Shown one piece after another: positions 50,295 to 60,810 of a stretch of DNA of 64,000 bases. Source of the DNA: Acidobacteriota bacterium (lineage in GTDB: Bacteria; Acidobacteriota; Terriglobia; Terriglobales; Acidobacteriaceae); the NCBI GenBank assembly GCA_021818105.1, contig JAKAFB010000001.1, forward strand, positions 1-64,000. The letters run 5' to 3'. The position numbers and the translations under genes were made by a program. Below the pieces are notes generated by a model, which ran no database searches, was not told the origin of the DNA, and worked only from the letters and a program-made list of their open reading frames with translations. Each line of letters begins with the position of its first letter. The first letter of the stretch is position 1.

Positions 50295-51110
50295 TCATGC
50301 CTGTAATGGGGCTGTCTCCTCCACCCTCGCGGCACCGTCAGCGAGTGTGGCAGAGAGTGCGCGCAACAGCGCTGCGCCGTCACCGCGATAGGCGCTGCCG
50401 TGCTGGCAGGCCAGTATAGCCGGTTGCAGCGCCGCCAGCCGCTCCAGGATCGTCGACGTGCTGGTTGCGTGCGCGTAGTAGTCCATCATTCCGCGCATGG
50501 ATTCGCTTGCCGTCAGCACCTCTGACTCTGTCACCGCTGGCATTTTGGAGCCCGGCTGCGTAAACAGGTCGCCACAGAGCAGTGTCTTGGTGGAGACATC
50601 GAAGAGAATGCCGCAATCCCAGCCGTGCGGGACGTGCGGTGTGTACAGCCACTTCATCCTGCGGTTGCCAATCGAGAACTCTTCGCCGTCGGCGAAACCT
50701 CGTGCCGGGCGGCGGGCGAAATCATTCAGCGATGTGAGTACGCCGACCTCGGTGCCGAATGGCGTGGCTGCGGGGGCAACGTCGAGCAGTTCGTTGAGCG
50801 CACCATACTCGTCGCCCTCAAAGTGCGAACCGCCGATCCAGCGCAGCTTCTCTACGGGCATCACCTTCCCGATGGCTTCCAGCGTTATGGGGAAGAGCTT
50901 TCGATATCCGGCATGAAAAAGCATGGGTTCCTCATCGAGGATGAGGTAGGAGTTGAAGGTAAACCCGCCGGGGATCACATCCATTGGGGTGCAGATGCGG
51001 TAGATCCCGGCCGCAACCTCATCAACGCGGGTACCTGTTTCCAGATTGGTAATCATTTCCGATCTCCTTGTTTTGGCTGGACTGGATCGCAGATGGCTGT
51101 CCGTGCCCAC
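50295..51110 (-). CDS. MBL-fold metallohydrolase (ODP/flavoprotein-type)
   Basis: [63 protein letters not shown]. Confidence 0.85.
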   Translation of the reverse strand: MGTDSHLRSSPAKTRRSEMITNLETGTRVDEVAAGIYRICTPMDVIPGGFTFNSYLILDEEPMLFHAGYRKLFPITLEAIGKVMPVEKLRWIGGSHFEGDEYGALNELLDVAPAATPFGTEVGVLTSLNDFARRPARGFADGEEFSIGNRRMKWLYTPHVPHGWDCGILFDVSTKTLLCGDLFTQPGSKMPAVTESEVLTASESMRGMMDYYAHATSTSTILERLAALQPAILACQHGSAYRGDGAALLRALSATLADGAARVEETAPLQA

Positions 51111-51175
51111 AACCCGGATGTGTAACGAGGAGGCCGTCCGTTACACATATTTACGTGGTGATTTACAGTGTCACC

Positions 51176-51721
51176 ATGTACGTGGATCTGGATGATGCCG
51201 AACTGGTGCGCCTGATAGGTTCGGGAAGCGATCGAGAGGCCGAGGCGGAGTTGTTTCGTCGCATGGCGCCGCGCATTCGGCTCTATGGCCTGCGCCACCT
51301 GCGAGAGGAGCAGGCCGCGCAGGACCTGGTGCAGCAGGTGATGATCACCGTGTTGGAAGCGCTGCGTGAGGGGCGTCTGCGCGAGCCGGAAAAGCTGGCA
51401 GCGTTTGTTTTGGGCACATGTCGCATGACGGTCCTGAATACGCGCCGCAGCGACCAACGGAAGCAGCGCCTGCTGGAGCAGTTTGGAGTGGATATGTTGA
51501 CGCCCGCCGAGGCATCCGTTCCGCAGCTCGACCGTGAGCATCTGGAACGCTGTTTGCAGGGTCTGAAAGAGCGGGAGCGATCGGTAGTAGTCATGAGTTT
51601 CTATGCAGAACAATCCGGCGCCGAGGTCGCCGGCGTTCTCGGTGTATCCGAGGCCAATGTGCGCGTGATTCGCCACCGCGCCATTCATCAACTGCGCGAT
51701 TGCATGGGGGTCGGCCTATGA
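51176..51721 (+). CDS. ECF-type RNA polymerase sigma factor
   Basis: YGLRHLREEQAAQDLVQQVMITVLEALREGRLREPEKLAAFVLGTCR; region 4 LKERERSVVVMSFYAEQSGAEVAGVLGVSEANVRVIRHRAIHQL. Confidence 0.92.
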   Translation: MYVDLDDAELVRLIGSGSDREAEAELFRRMAPRIRLYGLRHLREEQAAQDLVQQVMITVLEALREGRLREPEKLAAFVLGTCRMTVLNTRRSDQRKQRLLEQFGVDMLTPAEASVPQLDREHLERCLQGLKERERSVVVMSFYAEQSGAEVAGVLGVSEANVRVIRHRAIHQLRDCMGVGL

Positions 51722-52299
51722 ACTGCCCGAATCCGATTGACGCTGCAATTCTGGCCGACTACTGGATGTCCGCGCTGACCGGGCCTGAGGAAGAAAGCGT
51801 TGAGGAGCACCTGCTGGGCTGCGGACTGTGCAGTGCGCGACTTGGAGAAATCATTGCGCTGGTCGATGCCGTGCGGAAGCTTGCGCGCGAAGGATCGCTG
51901 CGCATGGTAATCAGCGAAGGCGTCCTGAAGCGCGCCCGGGGAGAAGGTCTGGCGGTCAGGGAGTATGCTCCGCCGAAGGGTGGGAGCGTGCAATGCACCG
52001 TGACTGCGGACGACGCCTTGTTGATTGCGCGATTGGCCGCCGACATGACCGGGGCAAGACGCGTGGATCTCGCTCTCTGCGACAAGACCGGCGCGGAGAT
52101 GCTCCGGCTCTCGGATATTCCTGTTCGGTCAGAACCGGCGGAAGTGATCCTTCAGGAGTCCATTACCTTTGCCAAGGCCGCGCCGGACAACGTGATGATT
52201 GTGCGGCTTGTGGCTTGCGATGAGTCTGGCGGTGAGAGGCTGCTGGGCGAGTACACCTTCAACCATAAGCGCTCGCTGCCGGGCAAAGGCGCATGGTAG
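51718..52299 (+). CDS. zf-HC2-type anti-sigma factor
   Basis: ATGA overlap with sigma factor; LADYWMSALTGPEEESVEEHLLGCGLCSARL. Confidence 0.8.
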   Translation: MNCPNPIDAAILADYWMSALTGPEEESVEEHLLGCGLCSARLGEIIALVDAVRKLAREGSLRMVISEGVLKRARGEGLAVREYAPPKGGSVQCTVTADDALLIARLAADMTGARRVDLALCDKTGAEMLRLSDIPVRSEPAEVILQESITFAKAAPDNVMIVRLVACDESGGERLLGEYTFNHKRSLPGKGAW

Positions 52300-52448
52300 G
52301 CGAGCAGAAACGCATCCCCCGCAGAGAATGAAAGGCATGTGGCTGGCCGTTCGCTCCGGCGTCGGCCGCAATGAGTTTGCCCTCGCCGCTGTACTCACGG
52401 GTACAGATAGCGAGGGCAAGGTGGCTGAAGAGAATGACGCTGGTTCGC

Positions 52449-52682
52449 TCAGAACACTAAGACGAGCACGGAAACAGCGTCCAGGAATCCCCAGATAACC
52501 GCCACAACCTGGAAGACCCTTCCCCCATAGAGGACTACCTTCTGCATGCTGGGCAGATGTGCACGCACGGGCGCAGGCACGGGTGCATTGGACAGCTTGT
52601 GGCTGTGCCTGGTCATCAGTTTTCCAAGCTGAAACACGCCCACGAAGAGGAAAACACCCAACAGATACTTGAAAGCCAGCAT
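52449..52682 (-). CDS. small membrane protein
   Basis: MLAFKYLLGVFLFVGVFQLGKLMTRH..., two hydrophobic segments. Confidence 0.5.
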   Translation of the reverse strand: MLAFKYLLGVFLFVGVFQLGKLMTRHSHKLSNAPVPAPVRAHLPSMQKVVLYGGRVFQVVAVIWGFLDAVSVLVLVF

Positions 52683-52842
52683 AACGCCCTCCCGGTACAG
52701 CTTGGATTGAACTGCGTGATTCTGCCCTCTATTTAGCAAGCGCCGTGCCAAACACCATCTGGAGGGTAAACTTCGTGGGAACCGTATGTAGATACAGGAT
52801 TTTCCCGTGGGAGAACCCAGGCCGCTGTGCTGAAATGGCTAC

Positions 52843-53928
52843 ATGAATTTCCGACATTATGGCACTTTTTGCCTCTGCGCCGTGTTGTTTTTTCATGCTC
52901 CTTTCATCTCTCAGGGCCAAGCCAGTCCCATATGCCCCCGCGTGGTCATCGTCACCTACTTCGAAATCGGTGCTGACACGGGAGACCGGCCGGGCGAGCT
53001 GCAATTCTGGGTGGAGCGTGACCATCTGGACCGCATCATCGAAGTGCCGGGCATGTCGCGGGCTGTAAGAGCCAACACCAGCGGGACGGAGATCGCTGTT
53101 GTGGTTGGCCCGGGCAACATCAACCCCGCCGTCAACCTGATGGCCCTCGGTGCGGACCCGCGCTTTGATCTGTACCGCGCCTATTGGCTGCTGAACGGTA
53201 TTGCCGGCATTTCTCCCCTGGATGGAACCATCGGTTCCGCCGTCTGGACAGACTTTGTGATCAACGGCGATCTGACCAAGGAGATTGACCCGCGCGAAAA
53301 GCCGGAGGCGTGGCCCGACGGCTTTCTCTCGCTCGACGGTGAAACGCCATCAGCCCCGAAGGGTGGAGCAGGCTGGGAGGATGATGTACGCCAGTGGCAT
53401 AGCGCGGACGCCCATGCCAACCGTCGCGGCAATGTCATCCGGCTCAACTTGCAGCTCATGCAGTGGGCCTATGACCTGACCCGGCAAATGCCGCTCCCCG
53501 AGAACCCTGCCATGCGCACACTACGGTTGCGCTACAAAGGGTTCGAAGGTACCGCACACGGCCCCCGTGTCCAGATAGGTGCGAATCTCGCCACGGAGAT
53601 CTTCTGGCACGGCAGGCTCATGGACGCCTGGGCGCATCGTTGGGTGCAATATGAAACCGATGGCGTAGCCCACCTCGGCACCACCGCCATGAATGATACA
53701 GGAGCCTTGCTCGCCCTCCGTGCGTTAACAGCACAGGGGAAGGCAGACTGGAACAGAGCTTTGCTCCTCCGCACGGCGAGCAACTTCGACATGCCGCCGC
53801 CGGGCATGACAGCCGCCCAAAGTCTGGCGGCGGAGCGCCACGGCGACTACACCGCTTATTTGCCAGCCTTGGAAGCTGCCTATGCTGTCGGGCACCGCGT
53901 CGTGGAGGAATGGCTCAAGCAGCCGTAG
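52843..53928 (+). CDS. purine nucleoside permease (NUP family), secreted/periplasmic
   Basis: Signal peptide; RVVIVTYFEIGADTGDRPGELQFWVER, MALGADPRFDLYRAYWLLNGIAGISPLDGTIGSAVWTDFVINGDL are NUP-family motifs. Confidence 0.85.
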   Translation: MNFRHYGTFCLCAVLFFHAPFISQGQASPICPRVVIVTYFEIGADTGDRPGELQFWVERDHLDRIIEVPGMSRAVRANTSGTEIAVVVGPGNINPAVNLMALGADPRFDLYRAYWLLNGIAGISPLDGTIGSAVWTDFVINGDLTKEIDPREKPEAWPDGFLSLDGETPSAPKGGAGWEDDVRQWHSADAHANRRGNVIRLNLQLMQWAYDLTRQMPLPENPAMRTLRLRYKGFEGTAHGPRVQIGANLATEIFWHGRLMDAWAHRWVQYETDGVAHLGTTAMNDTGALLALRALTAQGKADWNRALLLRTASNFDMPPPGMTAAQSLAAERHGDYTAYLPALEAAYAVGHRVVEEWLKQP

Positions 53929-53936
53929 AGCAGCGA

Positions 53937-55499
53937 TTACGGTCGGCTGCGTCTTCCCCCGCCCGGTTTGCCGCCCGGCCGCGAACCGCCTCCGGGCCTG
54001 CCTTGAAAGCCGGATTTCGGCTTTGAGAATCCGCCCGGCTTTGCGCCTATCCCCGGCTTGCCGCGCCCACCGGGAGCCGGTTTGCTGCCCGTGCCGGCTT
54101 TGCCTTTGCCCTTCCACTCCGGCCGGGCGCTGCCTTTGCCAGCAGGCCGTGGACCTAAGCTCTTCCCGCGGCCTTTTTCACCGCTTCGCCCGCCAGGGCC
54201 TTTGCTGAATCGGGCAGGGCGTTCTTCGCGCCTGCCATAACCTGTTTGCTCCTCGCGAGGCCTGAAGGGTTTGCGCTCGCGCTCTTCGCGGCTGACTTCT
54301 TCTTCTCTGCGCCGTGGTCTTTCGCCGCGCGCCGCCCGTTCAAAGCGAGGCTTCTCATGCCGGACAAAGCCGCCACGCTCCTCGCGAGGCCTGAAGGGTT
54401 TGCGCTCTTCACCGCGCTCAGGACGCCTTCCCGCCTTGCGCGCAGGCGCTCTTTCTGGTTCTCCCTTGCGCTCGGGGGGCCGTCCTCGCTGCCCGAAGCG
54501 GCCGCCAAGCCGAGTTCCCGGCTCGTGGCTTACCGCGCGTCCGGCTTCCTTGGGCAAGTGGCGCGCCGCCTTCTGGCGTCGTGGCTTCAACTTTCCCTCG
54601 GCTGCCATGCGCAGCGCCGCTACTTCCTCAGGGGCCAGCTCCCGCATCTTACCCGGCTCAACATCCAGCACCAGAGGCCCGTAGCCAACCCTGCGAATCT
54701 TCTCCACGTAGTGGCCAACCTCTTCAAACATCTTCCGCAGTTCGCGATTGCGGCCTTCGATCAGCACCACTTCATACCATGGATTCTCCCCCTGCCGCAC
54801 CTGGCGAATGCGCGCCGGAGCCGTACGCACCTGGCCCTCGCCTGGCTTGCCACGCTGGATCGAGACGCCTTGACGCAGCGTATCGAGCGCCTCTTCGCTC
54901 GGCTGCCCGCTCACCTTCACCAGATAGGTCTTCTCCACGCCGGAGGCTGCTCGCGTCAGCTTGTTGGCCAGTTCGCCGTCGTTGGTCACCAGCAGCAAAC
55001 CTTCGCTCAGGTAGTCCAGCCGGCCCACCGGATATAGCCGCTCACCCATCTTGGAGAAAAACTCCATCACCGTCGGTCTTCCCTCGGGATCCTTCACCGT
55101 TGTCACGTAGCCCTTGGGCTTATTCAACATGAAGTACCGCAGCCGCTCGGCCCCTTGCAACAGCTTGCCGTCCACGCGGATGTGGTCGCGCAGTGGGTCT
55201 GCCTTTGTGCCCAGTTCGGTGACGGTCTGTCCGTTCACCTGCACGCGTCCTTCTTTGATGAGCTCTTCCGCATGCCGTCGGCTGGCCACGCCGGCCTGCG
55301 CCAGAATCTTCTGCAGCCGTTCGAGTTTCGGCGCGGGCAGTTGCTCGACCTCTGCCTCTGCTTCTTCTATCTCTTCGTCGCGTGCGGCACCGACTTCCGG
55401 CGCGGGCTCTTCTTGGAATTGCTCTCGACCCTCGTCCTGTTGGATCACTTCGGGTTCCCTGGATTCAGGCTGGCCATCGGGATGGTCTTCGTCATGCAT
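53937..55499 (-). CDS. RluB-type pseudouridine synthase with long basic low-complexity C-terminal extension
   Basis: S4 domain ERLQKILAQAGVASRRHAEELIKEGRVQVNG; YPVGRLDYLSEGLLLVTNDGELANKLTR; ~200 aa R/K/G/P-rich tail; start set at MHDEDHPDG. Confidence 0.9.
   Translation of the reverse strand: MHDEDHPDGQPESREPEVIQQDEGREQFQEEPAPEVGAARDEEIEEAEAEVEQLPAPKLERLQKILAQAGVASRRHAEELIKEGRVQVNGQTVTELGTKADPLRDHIRVDGKLLQGAERLRYFMLNKPKGYVTTVKDPEGRPTVMEFFSKMGERLYPVGRLDYLSEGLLLVTNDGELANKLTRAASGVEKTYLVKVSGQPSEEALDTLRQGVSIQRGKPGEGQVRTAPARIRQVRQGENPWYEVVLIEGRNRELRKMFEEVGHYVEKIRRVGYGPLVLDVEPGKMRELAPEEVAALRMAAEGKLKPRRQKAARHLPKEAGRAVSHEPGTRLGGRFGQRGRPPERKGEPERAPARKAGRRPERGEERKPFRPREERGGFVRHEKPRFERAARGERPRRREEEVSREERERKPFRPREEQTGYGRREERPARFSKGPGGRSGEKGRGKSLGPRPAGKGSARPEWKGKGKAGTGSKPAPGGRGKPGIGAKPGGFSKPKSGFQGRPGGGSRPGGKPGGGRRSRP
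54248..54278. repeat. 31-bp direct repeat copy 1 within the pseudouridine synthase tail (copy 2 at 54377-54407)
   Basis: gctcctcgcgaggcctgaagggtttgcgctc present exactly twice, 129 bp apart, in frame. Confidence 0.9.
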
Positions 55500-56592
55500 G
55501 GGGAGGCGTCTCGATCTCTGCCTGCTCTTCTGCGTTGGGCTCGGCAGGCGCGGCCTCTTCGCTGGGTGGTTCCGTTGCAGAACTGGCCTCGGCGGCCTCT
55601 TCGGACGCTGAAGCATCTGGGGTTGTAGATTCTTCGGCCCTCGCTTCGCCCTCTTCCAGTGTGCTCTCGCTCAGCTCCGGTTCGTCGCCGGCTGGCAGCT
55701 CAGTCACTGCCGGCTCTTCTTCGCTGGGGCCTTCGCTCAGCTCCATCGCCGCCATCTTTTCAAACTCCTCCATCGACGGCAGCTCGCTGAGATCCTTAAG
55801 GCCGAAGCGCATCAGGAATTCCTTGGTCGTCTTGTAGAGGATGGGCCGGCCAATCACCTGTTTACGGCCCGCTGTCGCAATCAGCTTGCGGCTCAGCAGC
55901 GAGCCCAACACGCCGCTGGATTCAACCCCGCGAATCTCATTTACCTCCGGTGCGGTCACAGGCTGCTTGTAGGCAATCACCGCCAGAGTCTCCAGTGCCG
56001 GTAACGACAGCTTAAGTGGTGGTTTCTGGCTCTTGATGAACAGGCGCACCGCGTCGTGGCACTCCGGCTTGGTTGCCATGCGATAACCGCCGGCAATCTC
56101 GCGGATTTCCACACCGTGGTCGTCGGATGCATGGGTTGCAATCAGTTCGTCGAGCAATTGACGCAGGATGGCCCTCACTTCGCGGTCGCGCTGCTTTGCC
56201 TCGCGTTTGGCTCCGGCTTCCGCATCTTCCGGACCTTCCCCGCTGACCTCGAGCGCAGCAACCACATCCACCGGATCAGCTTGTAAGGCCGCTTCGGCCG
56301 GCGCTATGGCTTCCGCAATCAATGCCGGTGCGGCCACCTCGGCAGAGTGGGCGTTTCCGCCCACGGTTTCTGAGGCGTAGACAGCCGGGGTCTGTTCCAG
56401 ACCCAGATAGTCCAGCTCCTCGTCCAGCAGCGGCGCGGGGTCAGATGCTTCTCCGCGTGTAGCGGCTGCGACGGTTTCCTGTTCGGCCTTCCACTCCAGC
56501 GCTTCAGCGGCAAACAAGGCGGCGAGCTGGGTCAGGGTGACCGGCTCTTCTGCGGCGTAAATAACGGCTTCCAGCTTGGCTTTCAGACTCAT
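55492..56592 (-). CDS. scpB: segregation and condensation protein B
   Basis: MSLKAKLEAVIYAAEEPVTLTQLAALF and LSLPALETLAVIAYKQPVTAPEVNEIRGVESSGVLGSLLSRKLI; large Ala/Glu/Pro-rich insertion. Confidence 0.93.
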   Translation of the reverse strand: MSLKAKLEAVIYAAEEPVTLTQLAALFAAEALEWKAEQETVAAATRGEASDPAPLLDEELDYLGLEQTPAVYASETVGGNAHSAEVAAPALIAEAIAPAEAALQADPVDVVAALEVSGEGPEDAEAGAKREAKQRDREVRAILRQLLDELIATHASDDHGVEIREIAGGYRMATKPECHDAVRLFIKSQKPPLKLSLPALETLAVIAYKQPVTAPEVNEIRGVESSGVLGSLLSRKLIATAGRKQVIGRPILYKTTKEFLMRFGLKDLSELPSMEEFEKMAAMELSEGPSEEEPAVTELPAGDEPELSESTLEEGEARAEESTTPDASASEEAAEASSATEPPSEEAAPAEPNAEEQAEIETPPHA

Positions 56593-56764
56593 GCGGCAAT
56601 TCAGTACCTAGAGTATGGTACCGGAAGAGACGCCCCATAGGTGAGAACCACCCAAACGCCTCCAAATGGCGTCTGTTTGCATGCAACCGGCAGAAGAATC
56701 AACGGTTTGCTGATCTCTTGCAGTTGTCCGGCCCAGCGCGGCGGGGTGGAAAACCCGTCTTTTT

Positions 56765-58384
56765 TCAGGAGAACTGGCGGAAAAGCCAATAAAGCGCACC
56801 AGATAGCAGTGCCGCAGCCGGCAGCGTGAAGACCCATCCGGCAGCAATATTCCGGATGGTCGAAAGCCTGAGACCACTGCCGTTGGCGGCCATGGTACCT
56901 GCCACGCCGGAGCTCAGGATGTGCGTCGTACTTACCGGGAGTCCAAACTTATCCGCGGCAAAAATGGTGCCCATGGCCACCAGACCAGCGCTGGCGCCCT
57001 GTGCATAATTCAGGTGCTCCTTGCCAATCCGTTCACCCACTGTGACCACGATTCGCTTCCAGCCCACCATCGTGCCCAGGCCAAGCGCCAGAGCCACGGC
57101 CACTTTTACCCAGTTGGGGATGAATCGCGTGGACCGGTCGAGTTCCATTCGATAGCGCCGCAGGCCTGTCCGCTCCTGAGCCGTAAACGTTGCAGGATGC
57201 CTCTTTCCCAGCAGTCGTAGCGCCTCGCTGGTCACATACATATCATTGCGAAGGTCGGCCTGGCTGTCCGCTGGCGCGGATTGCAGGTTACTGTAAGGTG
57301 CCAGTTCACCCGCCACGTGCGCTACCAGTTGCCGGAGCGCCGGCAGCGTATCCTGCTGCATCGCATGCGATCGGATGTAAGCTTCAACCGTACCTCGCGG
57401 ATCGGCTTGCTTCGTTTCTTGTGGGCTTGCATGGCGGTCAAGGATGTCCATGACCCGCTGCGAATCGGCGAGGAGAGCCTGCAGATCTGCCTGGCCCAGA
57501 GTATGGTTCAGTGCATAGGCAGTGGGCACTGTGCCGATGAGGATGAGCATGATGAGGCCCATGCCCTTTTGCCCGTCATTGGAGCCGTGAAAGAAGCTCA
57601 CGCCGGTGCAGCTGAGAATCATCAGCAGGCGGATAGGCATCGGTGGCGGCTGGTTGTTCCGAGGAGCCTCGTAGAGCATGGGGTAGCGAACCAGACGATT
57701 GGAGATCAGAATCAGCACGCCGGCTAGCACAAAACCAACCAGCGGAGAAATGAACAGCGCCTTCAGAACCTTGATGGCTTGATCCCAATCCAGTCCAGAG
57801 TCGACCGCATGCGGTGTGAGCAGGAAGTTTGCCAGCCCCACGCCGATAATCGAGCCCACCAGCGTGTGTGAACTCGACGCCGGCAGACCGAACCACCATG
57901 TGCCGAGGTTCCATAGGATCGCTGCAATCAGCAGCGCGAACACCATGGAGAAGCCCGCTCCTGAACTGACCTGCAAAATCAGGTCCACAGGCAGCAAGGC
58001 AATTACCGCATAAGCAACGGCGCCCGTGGAGAAAAGCACCCCCGCCAGATTGCAGATGCCCGACAGTACCACCGCAGCGCCCGGCTCAAGGGAGTGGGTA
58101 TAAATTACCGTCGCTACTGCATTGGCCGTGTCATGGAATCCATTCACGAACTCGAATCCGAGTGCAATCACCAGTGCAAGTCCCAGCATCAGGTAGGGCG
58201 AGTAACTCGTCACTGAGGCTGAGTTCAGATCGCGACTCAGATGGAACACAATGTAGGCCAGGCTGGTGGCCAGCGCCAGGCTAAACAGGAAGATCCCTGT
58301 CTTGCTGGGTGTCTTCTTCATTTTGCGGTCAAGAAGCGTTCCGCGTTCAGTGAGTGCTTCCGCTGCCGTTGCCATGTCGGCCAT
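56765..58384 (-). CDS. PiT-family inorganic phosphate transporter
   Basis: GFEFVNGFHDTANAVATVIYTHSL, GLPASSSHTLVGSIIGVGLAN, GSNDGQKGMGLI, GLPVSTTHILSSGVAGTM. Confidence 0.96.
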   Translation of the reverse strand: MADMATAAEALTERGTLLDRKMKKTPSKTGIFLFSLALATSLAYIVFHLSRDLNSASVTSYSPYLMLGLALVIALGFEFVNGFHDTANAVATVIYTHSLEPGAAVVLSGICNLAGVLFSTGAVAYAVIALLPVDLILQVSSGAGFSMVFALLIAAILWNLGTWWFGLPASSSHTLVGSIIGVGLANFLLTPHAVDSGLDWDQAIKVLKALFISPLVGFVLAGVLILISNRLVRYPMLYEAPRNNQPPPMPIRLLMILSCTGVSFFHGSNDGQKGMGLIMLILIGTVPTAYALNHTLGQADLQALLADSQRVMDILDRHASPQETKQADPRGTVEAYIRSHAMQQDTLPALRQLVAHVAGELAPYSNLQSAPADSQADLRNDMYVTSEALRLLGKRHPATFTAQERTGLRRYRMELDRSTRFIPNWVKVAVALALGLGTMVGWKRIVVTVGERIGKEHLNYAQGASAGLVAMGTIFAADKFGLPVSTTHILSSGVAGTMAANGSGLRLSTIRNIAAGWVFTLPAAALLSGALYWLFRQFS

Positions 58385-58689
58385 CAGAAATCTCCCTGCC
58401 AGTACGTGCCGAAAGCTGCGCCTGCCATGCTGCGCGCTGCGCGATCAGCAATGGGAACACGAAGGATGAAAATTGGGAGGGATTCGGTGCGGGATGAAGA
58501 GAAACCACGCAAGAACGCTTGCATAAAACCCCAACAACCACTGCAATACAACGTAATACATACAGCGAGTCTGGGGAGGGACTCTTCTGCCGCCATTTTA
58601 CACGCCCTAGGCCGGAAACATGCAATGAACTTGACCGGTGTCGAATTGTTGTTCCATTGCACCCCAAAGCGGCCGGCTTGCCGGCTGCT

Positions 58690-59664
58690 TTAGCGCCAGT
58701 CGTCTCCGGCCTTCGCGCTTCCTTCATTCATCACAGTGTCAAAGGCCACGCTCTTTTTGATGAAGATCTCGCTGAAGGTGCGGTCCTGCCGCAGAAGAAT
58801 CGCCTGCATGCGCACCAGTTCCAGCAGCGCAAGGAACATCGCCACCAGTGCGCGTTCTGAGCGGGTGTGGCTCAGCATGCGATGCAGCGCCACCGGCTTG
58901 TCTTCCATCGCCAGCCTGCGTCCCAGAAACTGGATCATCTGGCCCACGGTAATGGAGTCATCCTGTACATCGAAGACCGGACGCTTGCGGGCGCGCTCCA
59001 GAATTTCGCGGAAGATGCGCACCAGATCCACCGTGTCGGCGGCAATTTCCGGCTCCGCCGCCACATCGTCCTTGAACTCGCGTATCCCGGGATTGGTCCA
59101 CGTGGCGGCTTCAAGCATCTGCTTCTGTTGCAGCATCTGCGCGGCGTTCTTAAAACGTTCGTGTTCCAGCAGCCGCTCCACCAGCTCGCGACGCGGATCC
59201 TCGGCAGCTTCCTCCAGCCCCGTAGAGCTCCGCGGCAGCAGCATCTTGCTCTTGATGTGAATCAAAAGCGATGCCGTGTAAATAAACTCCGCCGCCACGT
59301 CCACGTCGCTGGCCTTCAGTTGATTCACATACGCCAGAAACTGAGCCGTAATCTTAGCAATCGGTATGTCGTAAATGTCGATGTCCTGCTTGCGGATCAA
59401 GTCCAGCAGCAGGTCCAGTGGGCCGTCATACACCTGGCCCACGGTGATGGAGAATGGCGACTCGTCCGTCTCCTCCTCGGCCCGCCTAGGCTTTGCCGCA
59501 GCCGCCTTCGCGGGCTTGTCCTGCGGCACGGGCGGCGGCACCAGCACCAGCGGTGGCGCCACGACGTGCTCGCCTGCTTCCGCCGCGGCAGTTGTCTCGG
59601 GTGCCTCCCCCTGGTCCTTCGAGTTGGGAATCTGATCGTCCAAATTTGTTTCTCGCTGATCCAT
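58690..59664 (-). CDS. scpA: segregation and condensation protein A
   Basis: YDGPLDLLLDLIRKQDIDIYDIPIAKITAQFLAYV...AAEFIYTASLLIHIKSKMLLP. Confidence 0.96.
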   Translation of the reverse strand: MDQRETNLDDQIPNSKDQGEAPETTAAAEAGEHVVAPPLVLVPPPVPQDKPAKAAAAKPRRAEEETDESPFSITVGQVYDGPLDLLLDLIRKQDIDIYDIPIAKITAQFLAYVNQLKASDVDVAAEFIYTASLLIHIKSKMLLPRSSTGLEEAAEDPRRELVERLLEHERFKNAAQMLQQKQMLEAATWTNPGIREFKDDVAAEPEIAADTVDLVRIFREILERARKRPVFDVQDDSITVGQMIQFLGRRLAMEDKPVALHRMLSHTRSERALVAMFLALLELVRMQAILLRQDRTFSEIFIKKSVAFDTVMNEGSAKAGDDWR

Positions 59665-59670
59665 GCCGCG

Positions 59671-60747
59671 TTACCGTCCCGTATCGCCGGTGAGCGTCAT
59701 CTTCATTGCGGCATGCACCTCATCCATCGTTTGCTGCGCGCGGGCGCGGGCCCGGCTTGAGCCCTCATGAAGAATTTCAAGCACCTGCGGCTCGGTAAAG
59801 CCGGCGCGCCGCTCCTGGATCGGATTCAGCACCTGCACCAGCGCATCGGCCGCCCAGCCTTTGCATTCAATGCAACCAATGCCCGCCGATCGGCAGCCAT
59901 CGTACACCTTGGCCAGCGTCGCGGGAGTGGAAAAAACCTTGTGCAAATCGCCCACAGGGCACTTGTCAGGGTCGCCCTTGTCCGTGCGGCGGATGCGCGC
60001 GGGGTCCGTGACCATGGTCTTCAGCTTCTGGCGCACCACCGGTTCCGGATCGGTCATCTGGATGGTGTTGCCGTAGCTCTTGGACATCTTGCGGCCGTCC
60101 GTGCCGGGCAGCTTGGGGGATGGCGTGAGGAGCACCTTGGGCTCCGGCAGTACCTCCTGCTCGCCGAGCTTATAGAACTGGTTGAATCTCCGCGCTATTT
60201 CGCGGGTCAGCTCCACATGCGCCTGCTGGTCCTGTCCCACGGGCACAAACTGCGGCTGATACAGAAGAATGTCTGACGCCATCAGCACCGGGTAGCCTAG
60301 AAAACCGTAGGTTGTCAGGTCCTTCTGGGCCAGGTTTTCGATCATCTCTTTGTAGCTGGGCACACGCTCCAGCCAGCCAAGCGGCGTAATCATCCCCAGC
60401 AGCAGCGGCAGTTCATAGTGCTGCTTGACCTGGCTCTGCACAAAAATGGTGCAGTTCTCCGGATTCAACCCGGCACCTAGAAAATCCAGCGCCACTTCCA
60501 GCGTGTTGGTCGCAACCTGTGAGGTGTCTGCGTAGTCAGTCGTAAGCGCATGCAGGTCCGCGATGAAGAAGTAGCACTCATACTGCTCCTGCAATTTGAC
60601 CCAGTTGGCCAGGGCGCCCATAAAGTTGCCCAGATGCAGCTTGCCGGTGGGACGCATGCCGCTCAAAACGCGCGGGCGGGAAGATGAAGTCGCTTGTTCA
60701 GGCATTGTGCTTTCAATTCCGGAGTGATGCCAAAGGTATGCAGCCAC
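59671..60747 (-). CDS. trpS: tryptophan--tRNA ligase
   Basis: RVLSGMRPTGKLHLGNFMGALANWVKLQ and DGRKMSKSYGNTI. Confidence 0.97.
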   Translation of the reverse strand: MAAYLWHHSGIESTMPEQATSSSRPRVLSGMRPTGKLHLGNFMGALANWVKLQEQYECYFFIADLHALTTDYADTSQVATNTLEVALDFLGAGLNPENCTIFVQSQVKQHYELPLLLGMITPLGWLERVPSYKEMIENLAQKDLTTYGFLGYPVLMASDILLYQPQFVPVGQDQQAHVELTREIARRFNQFYKLGEQEVLPEPKVLLTPSPKLPGTDGRKMSKSYGNTIQMTDPEPVVRQKLKTMVTDPARIRRTDKGDPDKCPVGDLHKVFSTPATLAKVYDGCRSAGIGCIECKGWAADALVQVLNPIQERRAGFTEPQVLEILHEGSSRARARAQQTMDEVHAAMKMTLTGDTGR

Positions 60748-60810
60748 CGTAGAAGCTGTGCTCGCAGGAGGGCTTTCCCTATTGTACCGGGAGGGCGTCC
60801 GATAATGCCG

